From positions 62,001 to 126,000 of the forward strand of contig NZ_WNXC01000003.1 of the NCBI RefSeq assembly GCF_014172405.1: a stretch of 64,000 bases of DNA, given 5' to 3'. Positions 26,689-33,950 of the stretch are shown piece after piece. Position numbers and translations under genes: made by a program. Each line of letters starts with the position of its first letter. Position 1 is the first letter of the stretch. The notes under the pieces are model-generated. The model was not told the DNA's origin. It made no database searches and worked only from the letters and a program-made list of their open reading frames with translations. Source of the DNA: Pedobacter gandavensis (GTDB taxonomy: Bacteria > Bacteroidota > Bacteroidia > Sphingobacteriales > Sphingobacteriaceae).

Positions 26689-27801
26689 TTAAATGGAGAT
26701 CTTTTTATCCCTGGCTTTAATTCTCCAGCTTTTCTCAATCCGATGATCATTAACCACCTGCGCTTCTTCATACAATGCGCAGGAAGGACATACATGGTAA
26801 GGGAGGCCGTAAATCCGGTCACCCACCTTATATTTTCTTGGCCCAATATGTTTCAAAGTCAAGTGTTCTTCAGAATGTCCAATAGGCGTTAAGTCTTCAT
26901 TCCAGAGAAAAGCCACACGCTTCTCGATTGGATTCTCTGAAGAAACCGATTTATAGCCAAGATCTACACACAGAAGGCCTGGAGCAGGCAGAGAGATTAC
27001 GCTGCATACCAATACCGCAGCAGGTTTAAAACTCAATTCCGGCAATAACCTGGTATAATTTTCATCCCAAAATACAAAGGTTCCCGGACTACACTCCAGT
27101 CTTTCTATTCCGGAATAATAGGAAAATGTATTGGAGCCACCCGCGACAATCTTTAGCTCAGTGCAACCTCTTTTAAGCAGTTCATCTGCATCGGCAAGCA
27201 CTTTATCCATTGCTGGTTTCGCACGTGCTGCACGAACAGCCGGATCAGGATCATGGATATGGCCATCATAAATATGTAAGCCCATAAATTTCAATCCGCT
27301 GAGCTCCTTTAAAGCCATTACAAATTCAACCACATTTTCCGCTATAGGAAGACCTGTCCTATTCATTCCTGTATTGAGATCCAGGTATACCTCTACTTCT
27401 TTTCCCTCCGCCTTTGCGATCGCTGCAATTTCAGTTGCAGTTCCCAAATTATCTACCAGACAGGAGAACCTACAATTAGGGAAGGTGGAGATTAGCGCCA
27501 TCATTCTATTAATCTTAAACCCAACCGGTTGGTAAGCGATCATCACATCAGTCATGCCATTTAATGCTGCCAATTCTGCTTCTGCTATGGTGGCACACTT
27601 AATTTTATGTATGCCATAACTCGAGAAAATCTCGAGTACCTCCCCCATTTTATGGGTCTTAATGTGTGGTCTGAACCTGGATACATCCCCCGAAAGCAAT
27701 GTAATTGCCAATTCAATATTCTGTTTGATGCGGTCCTCATATACCACAAATAAGGGGGTATCATATTGATCCAAATTAGAGATCTCCTGCCAATTTTCCA
27801 T
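26689..27801 (-). CDS. D-threonine aldolase / D-serine dehydratase-type PLP enzyme (alanine racemase fold)
   Basis: A 370-residue fold-type III PLP enzyme of the DSD1/D-threonine aldolase group. The PLP lysine is in RPHIKTHKMG (Lys48). Barrel motifs follow (KCATIAEAE, YLDLNTGMNRTG, GLHIYDGHIHD, VAGGSNTF with ECSPGTFVFWDE). The C-terminal metal site shows the His-x-Cys pattern YHVC (about residue 333), as in eukaryotic-type D-serine dehydratase. It would cleave D-threonine to glycine plus acetaldehyde or deaminate D-serine; sequence alone does not decide. It is convergent with deoR and has a palindrome in its upstream region. D-amino acid use next to hexosaminidases hints at peptidoglycan-derived material, which is inference. 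Confidence 0.88.
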   Translation of the reverse strand: MENWQEISNLDQYDTPLFVVYEDRIKQNIELAITLLSGDVSRFRPHIKTHKMGEVLEIFSSYGIHKIKCATIAEAELAALNGMTDVMIAYQPVGFKINRMMALISTFPNCRFSCLVDNLGTATEIAAIAKAEGKEVEVYLDLNTGMNRTGLPIAENVVEFVMALKELSGLKFMGLHIYDGHIHDPDPAVRAARAKPAMDKVLADADELLKRGCTELKIVAGGSNTFSYYSGIERLECSPGTFVFWDENYTRLLPELSFKPAAVLVCSVISLPAPGLLCVDLGYKSVSSENPIEKRVAFLWNEDLTPIGHSEEHLTLKHIGPRKYKVGDRIYGLPYHVCPSCALYEEAQVVNDHRIEKSWRIKARDKKISI

Positions 27802-27837
27802 ATTCCGGTTGTTATATTTTTTATCTGTTTGATTGTA

Positions 27838-27850
27838 GTGGAAATTCCAC
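27838..27850. promoter_or_regulatory. Perfect palindrome upstream of the D-amino acid enzyme gene
   Basis: GTGGAA-A-TTCCAC, a 13-nt perfect palindrome 37 nt before the start codon of the minus-strand gene. Candidate operator; the binding protein is unknown. Confidence 0.35.
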
Positions 27851-27976
27851 CTTATATAAACATTTCTATTTACAGCACGAACACTTTGTTTCTTGAGTAC
27901 TAATTTAACTTAAACAAATTCAAAAAAGCCAAGTTTACAGCTATTTTCTAAATTTCATCCAGAGGCCAAAGCTTAT

Positions 27977-28798
27977 TTAAAGCGGAATAGAGAACAACGG
28001 AATTTCGAGTCCGGAGGCCATGACTCTGGTTTTACTACGATGCACCAAAGATGCCCAAAAACCATACTTGTTAGGGATCATAATCAGCAGGTCAGCATCG
28101 AATGCTTTAATTTCTTTTGCAATCTCCTTAATTACCGCATTAGACTTTACATTTTTATAGTAATAACTTACTCCCGCCAGGCCATTTCCAATTGCATCCT
28201 TTTCAGACAATCCCCGTTCCCCTGATTGCAATTCATCGATTGCATTGTTCACATGAAAAACTTCTACTTCTGCATCGAGGCTAATGGCCAATTCTTTAAT
28301 CCGTTTCAAAATTTGCACTGGTACTCCGCGAAGCACATCACAGGCAAACAGAATCTTCTTCAATCCCTCAAATTTGGCGCCAATAGGAACTGCAATCACC
28401 GGAAATTTCAATTGCTTAATTGCAGCCGTGGTTGTGTTCCCAATCAGATCTTGTTCCAGTGTTTTAGCACCCATTCCAAGAATAAGCAGGTCAGCCTCAT
28501 GCTTTTTAAGGACATCACTCAATTCATCTCCTACAAAAGAAAAACGGGTTTCAAATCCCACCTCTATTCCGTAAGTTTTGGCGATATCTAGCGCGCGTTC
28601 CTGCAAACGATTATTATTGTCATCAATTAATTTCTGGACACTTGAAGCGGGTAAAATGGTATTCGAAGCATGGTGAGGAAGGGCATAAGAATTGAATAAA
28701 ATCAGTCTAGCCTTACTATGTTTTGCAGCAGCGGCAGCATAAGCTACGGCATTCTCTGCGACATCGGAAAAATCTGTTGCGACAATGATTGTAATCAT
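27977..28798 (-). CDS. Universal stress protein, tandem UspA domains
   Basis: A 273-residue cytosolic protein made of two UspA domains (about 1-138 and 147-273). The first starts with TIIVATDFSDVAENAVAYAAAAA and ends with LLILGMGAKTLEQDLIGNTTAAI, a degenerate form of the ATP-binding loop, and LKFPVIAVP. The second starts LKKILFACDVLRGVP and ends LLIMIPNKYGFWASLVHRSKT, lacking the glycine loop, so only the first domain may bind nucleotide. Such proteins support survival under starvation or stress; no direct partner is visible. It is divergent from the HAD hydrolase gene. Confidence 0.9.
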   Translation of the reverse strand: MITIIVATDFSDVAENAVAYAAAAAKHSKARLILFNSYALPHHASNTILPASSVQKLIDDNNNRLQERALDIAKTYGIEVGFETRFSFVGDELSDVLKKHEADLLILGMGAKTLEQDLIGNTTTAAIKQLKFPVIAVPIGAKFEGLKKILFACDVLRGVPVQILKRIKELAISLDAEVEVFHVNNAIDELQSGERGLSEKDAIGNGLAGVSYYYKNVKSNAVIKEIAKEIKAFDADLLIMIPNKYGFWASLVHRSKTRVMASGLEIPLFSIPL

Positions 28799-28920
28799 AA
28801 GATATAATTAAATAGGTTACCCGTAAATTAACCAATAGTTTCTTTGATCGCCACACGAACTCCTGCTTAGAAAGTAATTTGACATTAAACAAACGCTAAA
28901 CTTAATTCAGCATGACAAAC

Positions 28921-28950
28921 TTGATGTATTAGGCAAAAAACCGATATTTG
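28921..28950 (+). promoter_or_regulatory. Putative promoter of the HAD/CAT/Crp gene run
   Basis: TTG (28921-28923), 19 nt, then GATATTTG (28943-28950), a 7/8 match to TAnnTTTG at the correct spacing. It lies 21 bp before the HAD hydrolase ATG. Confidence 0.5.
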
Positions 28951-28971
28951 ACCCTGTTTTAAATCAGTATT

Positions 28972-29661
28972 ATGAAAAATATAGCAGTAATTGCTTTCGA
29001 TGCAGATGACACCCTTTGGGTAAATGAGCCGTACTTTTTAGAAGCAGAACAAAAGTTCTGCGCTTTATTGGAAGATTACCTCCCCCACCATAGTGTTTCA
29101 CAAGAGCTGTTTAAAACTGAAATGCAAAACCTGTCTTTATATGGTTATGGTGTAAAAAGCTTTATGCTTTGCATGATTGAAACCGTACTCCGCGTAACGA
29201 ACAATACTGCAAATCCTGAAATTCTACATAAAACCATTCAATACGGCCAGGAATTACTCAACAAACCCATCGAATTATTAGATGAAGTACAAGCGGTATT
29301 GGAAGCTTTAAAAGGAAAATACCGACTGGTGGTGGCCACTAAAGGCGATCTTTTAGACCAGGAACGGAAACTGGAAAAATCCGGTCTGGCCACTTACTTT
29401 CATCACATTGAGATTATGAGTGATAAAAAAGAAAAAGACTATCTGAAGCTCCTCAAACATTTAGATTGTAAGCCTGAAAACTTCCTGATGCTGGGAAATT
29501 CTTTAAAATCAGATGTGATGCCTGTACTTGAAATTGGCGGTCATGCCGTGCACATTCCTTACCATACCACCTGGGCACATGAGCAGATCGACCACACATT
29601 GGAGCATGAAAACTTCCACCAAATAAAATCACTGTCTGAAATTTTACCACAACTACTTTAA
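28972..29661 (+). CDS. HAD-superfamily hydrolase
   Basis: A 229-residue cytosolic phosphatase-type protein. Motif I with the nucleophile Asp is FDADDTLWVNE (about 10-20), motif II is LVVATKGD (about 120-127), a Lys follows in SDKKEKDY, and motif IV is MLGNSLKSDVMP (about 177-188). A helical cap of about 100 residues lies between motifs I and II, making it C1-capped. The substrate is unknown; small phosphate esters are usual. It is the first of three close same-strand genes (26 bp to the CAT-like gene). Confidence 0.88.
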   Translation: MKNIAVIAFDADDTLWVNEPYFLEAEQKFCALLEDYLPHHSVSQELFKTEMQNLSLYGYGVKSFMLCMIETVLRVTNNTANPEILHKTIQYGQELLNKPIELLDEVQAVLEALKGKYRLVVATKGDLLDQERKLEKSGLATYFHHIEIMSDKKEKDYLKLLKHLDCKPENFLMLGNSLKSDVMPVLEIGGHAVHIPYHTTWAHEQIDHTLEHENFHQIKSLSEILPQLL

Positions 29662-29687
29662 GCATCAACATTTTATTATTGAGCCCA

Positions 29688-30314
29688 ATGACACAAATTT
29701 TAGACTTAAATACCTGGTCAAGAAAAGACCATTTTCATTTCTTCAGCCAATTTGAAGAACCATTTTTTGGCGTAACCATCCATATAGATTGTACAATTGC
29801 CTATGCCAGTGCCAAAGCAAAAGGCATTTCCTTTTTTCTTCATTACCTGCATAAATCACTACAGGCGGCAAATGACATCCCTTCTTTCCGTTATCGGATT
29901 GTGGAAGATCAGGTCTGGATATTTGATCAGGTGAATGCTTCACCAACCATCGACAGACCAGATGGTTCTTTCGGCTTCTCTTTTATGGATTACCATGAGG
30001 ATTTTTCTGAGTTCAAAATTATCGCTGAAAAGGAAATGGAAACGGTTAGAAAAGGAACATCGCTTTTCCCTGCTAGTTCTGGAGATTGTGTGATTCACTA
30101 TTCAGCACTCCCATGGATTGATTTCACTTCCATGTCCCATGCCAGAAGCTTTACTTTTGCAGATAGTAATCCAAAAATCTCCTTTGGTAAAATGACGGAA
30201 TCCGAAGGAAAAAGAACAATGCCCGTATCTATACATGTGCACCATGCTTTAATGGATGGTTATCATGTTGGCCAGTTTATTGAGCGTTTTCAGGAACTGC
30301 TAAACGAGGCTTAA
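29688..30314 (+). CDS. Chloramphenicol acetyltransferase-like O-acetyltransferase
   Basis: A protein of about 208 residues with the trimeric CAT fold. The ATG at 29688 is used instead of an upstream TTG at 29679. Catalytic His186 and structural Asp190 are in HVHHALMDGYHVGQF, and SALPWIDFTSMSH matches the CAT serine region. N-terminal NTWSRKDHFHFFSQFEEPFFGVTI is a typical CAT start. It would transfer acetyl from acetyl-CoA to a hydroxyl. Whether chloramphenicol is the substrate cannot be told: many chromosomal CAT-like genes in this phylum have no known substrate. It is between a HAD hydrolase and a Crp-type regulator, with a 5-bp gap to the latter. Confidence 0.88.
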   Translation: MTQILDLNTWSRKDHFHFFSQFEEPFFGVTIHIDCTIAYASAKAKGISFFLHYLHKSLQAANDIPSFRYRIVEDQVWIFDQVNASPTIDRPDGSFGFSFMDYHEDFSEFKIIAEKEMETVRKGTSLFPASSGDCVIHYSALPWIDFTSMSHARSFTFADSNPKISFGKMTESEGKRTMPVSIHVHHALMDGYHVGQFIERFQELLNEA

Positions 30315-30319
30315 ATCCA

Positions 30320-30889
30320 ATGGAAGAATTCTGGAAATACATCAACAGCTATGCGATAATTTCTACAGCCGCACAAGAGGCCTGGCAGGAATTACTGACG
30401 GAGCAAAAGCTGGCCAAACAGGCGTATTTTCTAAGGGAAGGCAGTACCCCTAAACGGGTGGCTTTTGTAAAAAAAGGACTGCTTTCCTATTTCTATACCG
30501 ATAAAGATGGCGCTACCGTCATCAAAAAATTCTTCCCGGAACAAACGCTGGTGGCTTCAACCAGTGCCATGCTTTTACAGCAAGCCAGTCAGTTCACGAT
30601 CCAGGCATTGGAACCTACAGAAATCATCAGCTATCCGTTTGAAGGCTTTCGCCTGCTGACCCAACAGTTCCCGGACATCTCCAGGTTTTACATTCGTTAT
30701 CTGGAACAACATTGGGTGATTGAAAAGGAAATTGGAGAAATTAGTCTGAAGTATGAAACTGCCGGACAACGATACCTGGATTTCAAACACAAGCAACCGC
30801 AATTACTACAGCGTTTAAAGCTACATCATGTGGCTTCCTATCTTGGGATTACCCCAACACAGCTCAGCAGAATCCGGGCAGAATTGTAA
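30320..30889 (+). CDS. Crp/Fnr-family regulator (cyclic-nucleotide-binding domain)
   Basis: A 189-residue regulator. An N-terminal cupin-like cNMP-binding domain (about 20-120; AYFLREGSTPKRVAFVKKGLLSYFYTD pattern) and a short C-terminal helix-turn-helix (about 155-189; LKLHHVASYLGITPTQLSRIRAEL). The phosphate-binding RxA signature of true cAMP sites is not evident, so the ligand is uncertain. It follows the CAT-like gene by 5 bp, suggesting co-transcription. Standalone genes of this type are frequent in Pedobacter. Confidence 0.87.
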   Translation: MEEFWKYINSYAIISTAAQEAWQELLTEQKLAKQAYFLREGSTPKRVAFVKKGLLSYFYTDKDGATVIKKFFPEQTLVASTSAMLLQQASQFTIQALEPTEIISYPFEGFRLLTQQFPDISRFYIRYLEQHWVIEKEIGEISLKYETAGQRYLDFKHKQPQLLQRLKLHHVASYLGITPTQLSRIRAEL

Positions 30890-30958
30890 AAGCCTCAACC
30901 TATGTAAACACTTCCTTGTTAAAAAAGAGCTTTCTTTGCAGCAGTATTAAAGAATCTG

Positions 30959-31876
30959 ATGAAAAACAACTTAATAAAAGGAAGTATTTTTGTGGGGCTG
31001 GGCTCAGCTAGTTATGGGATGTTAGCTACATTCGTTAAAATGGCCTATAAGGAAGGTTATACCACGGCGGAAGTCACCTTGTCACAATTTACCATTGGTG
31101 TCATCGGTTTATTAATGATCAGTATGTTCAGTAATAGACAAACCGCAGCATCGAGGACTGAAGCCGCAGCAGGAATCAAACAGCCCTCCAATTGGAAAAG
31201 CCTGTTGAAACTGATGGTTGCCGGAACAGCAATGGGTCTAACCAGTACTTTCTATTATTTATCAGTTCAATATATCCCCGTAAGCGTGGGAATTGTATTG
31301 TTGATGCAAACGGTATGGATGGGCGTAATTTTAGAGATGATCCTTCATAAAAGGCGACCTGGAAACCGGAAAATCATTTCGGTGCTGATCATCATCGCCG
31401 GGACTATATTGGCTACCAACCTCTTAAAATCTTCGGTCAGCTTAGACTGGCGTGGCCTGGGTTGGGGAATGCTAGCCGCCTTATCTTACACCATCACCGT
31501 GTATGCCTCTAATGGGATAGCCCTTCATTTGCCGGTTGTCAGGAGAAGTCTGTATTTGGTATTGGGAGGATTGATCATCATTATGCTCATTTTTCATGCT
31601 TCCTTGAACACGAACTTTTCTTATGATATCTTTTGGCGATGGGGGATCCTGCTCTCTCTTTTTGGAACCATTCTTCCTCCATTACTTTTTACCATGGGGA
31701 TGCCACTTACCGGGGTCGGGTTAGGTACCATTATTGCAGCGGTTGAAATACCGGTCTCCGTGCTCATGGCACATTTTCTACTCAAAGAACCGGTCAATGT
31801 GCTACAATGGACAGGAATTGTTATGATCTTATCCGCAGTAGTACTCATGAATATAGAAAAACCAAAGCGGGCTTAA
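30959..31876 (+). CDS. EamA/DMT-family transporter
   Basis: A 305-residue inner-membrane protein with about ten hydrophobic helices arranged as two EamA repeats. First repeat: GSIFVGLGSASYGMLATFVKMAY through VSVGIVLLMQTVWMGVILE. Second: LGWGMLAALSYTITVYASNGIA through GLGTIIAAVEIPVSVLMAHFLL and LQWTGIVMILSAVVLMN. Members export metabolites or amino acids; the substrate here is unknown. Its stop codon lies inside a terminator hairpin shared with the convergent DUF1269 gene. Confidence 0.88.
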   Translation: MKNNLIKGSIFVGLGSASYGMLATFVKMAYKEGYTTAEVTLSQFTIGVIGLLMISMFSNRQTAASRTEAAAGIKQPSNWKSLLKLMVAGTAMGLTSTFYYLSVQYIPVSVGIVLLMQTVWMGVILEMILHKRRPGNRKIISVLIIIAGTILATNLLKSSVSLDWRGLGWGMLAALSYTITVYASNGIALHLPVVRRSLYLVLGGLIIIMLIFHASLNTNFSYDIFWRWGILLSLFGTILPPLLFTMGMPLTGVGLGTIIAAVEIPVSVLMAHFLLKEPVNVLQWTGIVMILSAVVLMNIEKPKRA

Positions 31877-31888
31877 GGCCCGCTTTAA
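31864..31888. terminator. Bidirectional terminator overlapping the EamA stop codon
   Basis: A 9-bp perfect stem (AAAGCGGGC 31864-31872 with GCCCGCTTT 31878-31886), 5-nt loop, between two convergent genes only 16 bp apart. The stop codon TAA at 31874-31876 falls in the loop. Confidence 0.7.
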
Positions 31889-31892
31889 ACAA

Positions 31893-32657
31893 TTATTTAT
31901 CCTTTTTTAACTCGTCAAGACGCGTTTTCTGCTTCTTAATTCTATTTTCCAATCGTGCTTGCTTCTCGGCATCTTCTACTTGCTGTTCAGCAGGAGATTG
32001 GCTGATCCATTCTTCGTATTGTTTTTCCTGATGTGCATGATGGGTTTTTAACTTATCTTCCAATGCGGCACGCTTGGCTTTCAAATTTGCCAGGGTATTT
32101 TCCCAATCGGCTTTTTCCGATTCCCCTACTTCTTTCAGTTTAGCTTCAGCAACCTCAATATCAGATTGAAGTTTATCTAGTTCTGTTTTTGCTGGGACAA
32201 AAACTTTCTCATCCAAATTAAAGCGTTTCAGTTCCACACTCAATGGACCAAGTAAAGCATCAACAGGTGTTTCCCAGCTCTCCCAAACATGAGCAATCAA
32301 AACAGACTTACCATCAGGAATATTCGTAGAAATCTGATCCAGGTAATCTGAAACCCCTTCTGCTTTCAAGGTTTCCCCTGCAGAACCTGCAATTATTCCA
32401 CCAGCCAGGCCAACGATAAATCCAAGTGGACCCGCCAACAGGCCAATTAACCCACCAATTACGCCACCTGTCAGTGCCCCGTTCCCTGCCGACTCATTTT
32501 TTGCCGAACGGATATTTACCTTTCCATCTTCATCACGTGTTAATATATAGGTTTCACCAACTGAAATATCGTGTGTCAGGTTAAGCTCCTGCAACGCTTT
32601 TAAACCTTTAAATGCCTCTACTTCTGTATTGAATAAGGCTTGAATCATTTTTTCCAT
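31893..32657 (-). CDS. DUF1269-like membrane protein with C-terminal coiled coil
   Basis: A 254-residue protein. The N-terminal part (about 1-55) is a small alpha/beta domain (MIQALFNTEVEAFKGLKAL). A glycine-zipper hairpin of two membrane segments follows (about 62-100; GGVIGGLIGLLAGPLGFIVG and LAGGIIAGSAGE), then a second alpha/beta half (VLIAHVWESWETPVD). The last 100 residues form a charged coiled coil (LDKLQSDIEVAEAKLKEVGE, then LENRIKKQKTRLDEL). The first 150 residues resemble DUF1269/COG4803 proteins of unknown function. The glycine zipper suggests membrane association. Predicted roles in stress responses exist for relatives but nothing here proves one. Confidence 0.8.
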   Translation of the reverse strand: MEKMIQALFNTEVEAFKGLKALQELNLTHDISVGETYILTRDEDGKVNIRSAKNESAGNGALTGGVIGGLIGLLAGPLGFIVGLAGGIIAGSAGETLKAEGVSDYLDQISTNIPDGKSVLIAHVWESWETPVDALLGPLSVELKRFNLDEKVFVPAKTELDKLQSDIEVAEAKLKEVGESEKADWENTLANLKAKRAALEDKLKTHHAHQEKQYEEWISQSPAEQQVEDAEKQARLENRIKKQKTRLDELKKDK

Positions 32658-33068
32658 GGAAATGTATTTTGTTCTTAATTACGTGATATAACTACAAATC
32701 AGCAGATATTTTGTTTTGATGCGGCTGCAAGTTCAGGTTTAAGCTAAAATATTTTCCACACGTTTATTCATTCCGGTTTGACAAGAAAAAAACACCTCCT
32801 GAAAAGTCCATAAAATAAAACCCAGGAGAAAGAAATAGCGAATTTGGACTAAAGACAAAGATTCAGGAGCCAGAGAACCAAACTACCGCTAAAGACCTAG
32901 AAAAGCCTATTTATAATACAGGATAAGACCTGATACCTAAAGAATAAATAATGAAATAAACAGGAGTATATTTTTTTTAAAAACTTGCAATTATTTTTTT
33001 AACAGAGTTTTGTAAATTAACTGAAAACCATATATTTATAAAAACAACGCTTAAAAAAACATCTCAAA
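32658..33068. other. 411-bp AT-rich intergenic region
   Basis: No open frame of note. It holds a nested pair of stems (see separate entry at 32796-32869) and, close to the right end, a plausible promoter for the small DUF5808 gene: TTG at 32985-32987, 17 nt, and GAGTTTTG (7/8 match to TAnnTTTG) at 33005-33012. The rest is A/T-rich without a visible motif. Confidence 0.5.
32796..32869. ncRNA. Nested stem structure, possible small RNA or 5' leader element
   Basis: CTCCTGAA (32796-32803) pairs with TTCAGGAG (32862-32869), and inside it AGTCCA (32805-32810) pairs with TGGACT (32845-32850), with one unpaired base on the left side and eleven on the right. No coding sequence crosses it. Strand and transcription are unknown. 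Confidence 0.25.
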
Positions 33069-33266
33069 ATGGACATAGACCCGGTCGATAACATTGTTAA
33101 TTACAAAATGGGATTCATCTATTGGAACCCGCAAGATTCCAGATTATTCGTGCCCAAGCGCGAAAGGTCTATGGGGCATACGCTGAACTTTGCTCACAAA
33201 ATGAATATCCTCATTTTATTGACCATAAGTATCCTGTTTGTCTATACCCTTCTTTACCTCCCATAA
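33069..33266 (+). CDS. Small DUF5808-like membrane protein
   Basis: A 65-residue protein. The segment MGFIYWNPQDSRLFVPKRERSMGHTLNFAH matches the DUF5808 pattern (FYxNPxDxRxFVPKR, then G-x-TLNFA). A single C-terminal membrane helix follows (about 45-63; NILILLTISILFVYTLLYL). Function unknown. The domain match, a plausible promoter upstream and the ATG support a real gene despite its size. It stands alone, convergent with the XRE-cupin regulator. Confidence 0.72.
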   Translation: MDIDPVDNIVNYKMGFIYWNPQDSRLFVPKRERSMGHTLNFAHKMNILILLTISILFVYTLLYLP

Positions 33267-33309
33267 TCTAATGAGCGGAGCTAAAGAAGGGATAATTTGT
33301 CTATAGAGA

Positions 33310-33891
33310 TTAAGCCTTTACCTCTTCGAAGAAATAAAGGATGAGCATGATTGCTTTATCCGTTCCTACATTTGTAGGGGTATGGGCTAAGCGGCCGTCA
33401 AAGAGCAACGAATCACCTGCTGACAATTCGATATCCTGATCTTCAAAATGGTATTTCACATTTCCTGCGAGAATATATTTGTATTCAAAAGCCTCGGTTC
33501 TCACCATTGGCCTGGAAGCATTTGGCTCCAATTCCAACAATACGATATCTACAGTAGCGTTCTTGATAGATTTAGTAAGGATGCGCTTGTACAAGAACCC
33601 CAGGGCTTGCTCCTTTTCAAATGATTCGTATTCCGATTTTCTTTTGACCACCACAGGTGCTTTGTTTGCACTATCCGAGATGTCTTTAAAAAACTGGTTT
33701 AAGTCCACATCAAGCGACTTAATGATGTCTATCAATACCATTAAGGAAGGTACAGTACGGTTATTTTCAATTTGAGAAATTAAGCCTTTGCTTACTCCCG
33801 CCCGATCTGCCAGCTCCTGAATGGTAATGCCTCTTTCTTTTCTTATTTCTTTTATCCGGTAACTGATCTTCAGGATTACATCCTCTTCCAT
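33310..33891 (-). CDS. XRE-family regulator with C-terminal cupin domain
   Basis: A 193-residue regulator: helix-turn-helix at about 10-65 (IKEIRKERGITIQELADRAGVSKGLISQIENNRTVPSLMVL pattern) and a cupin_2 sensor at about 105-190 (VLLELEPNASRP, EYKYILAGNVKYHFEDQDIELSAGDSLLFDGRLAHTP pattern). This two-domain layout is typical of regulators of amino acid, amine or sugar use. It lies 59 bp downstream of an APC permease gene on the same strand, so control of that permease is likely. The ligand is unknown. Confidence 0.9.
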   Translation of the reverse strand: MEEDVILKISYRIKEIRKERGITIQELADRAGVSKGLISQIENNRTVPSLMVLIDIIKSLDVDLNQFFKDISDSANKAPVVVKRKSEYESFEKEQALGFLYKRILTKSIKNATVDIVLLELEPNASRPMVRTEAFEYKYILAGNVKYHFEDQDIELSAGDSLLFDGRLAHTPTNVGTDKAIMLILYFFEEVKA

Positions 33892-33950
33892 AGTACTTAT
33901 TATTGTCCAAAAATAATCAAATTATAGCCGTAACAGCACCCTATCCTGGT

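Noticed and set aside
17221..32890. Recurring ACTACCGCT in several places (about 17222, 32883, and within the susC repeat at 15852)
   Set aside because: Only short matches in unrelated contexts, including one inside the sigma gene; probably chance.
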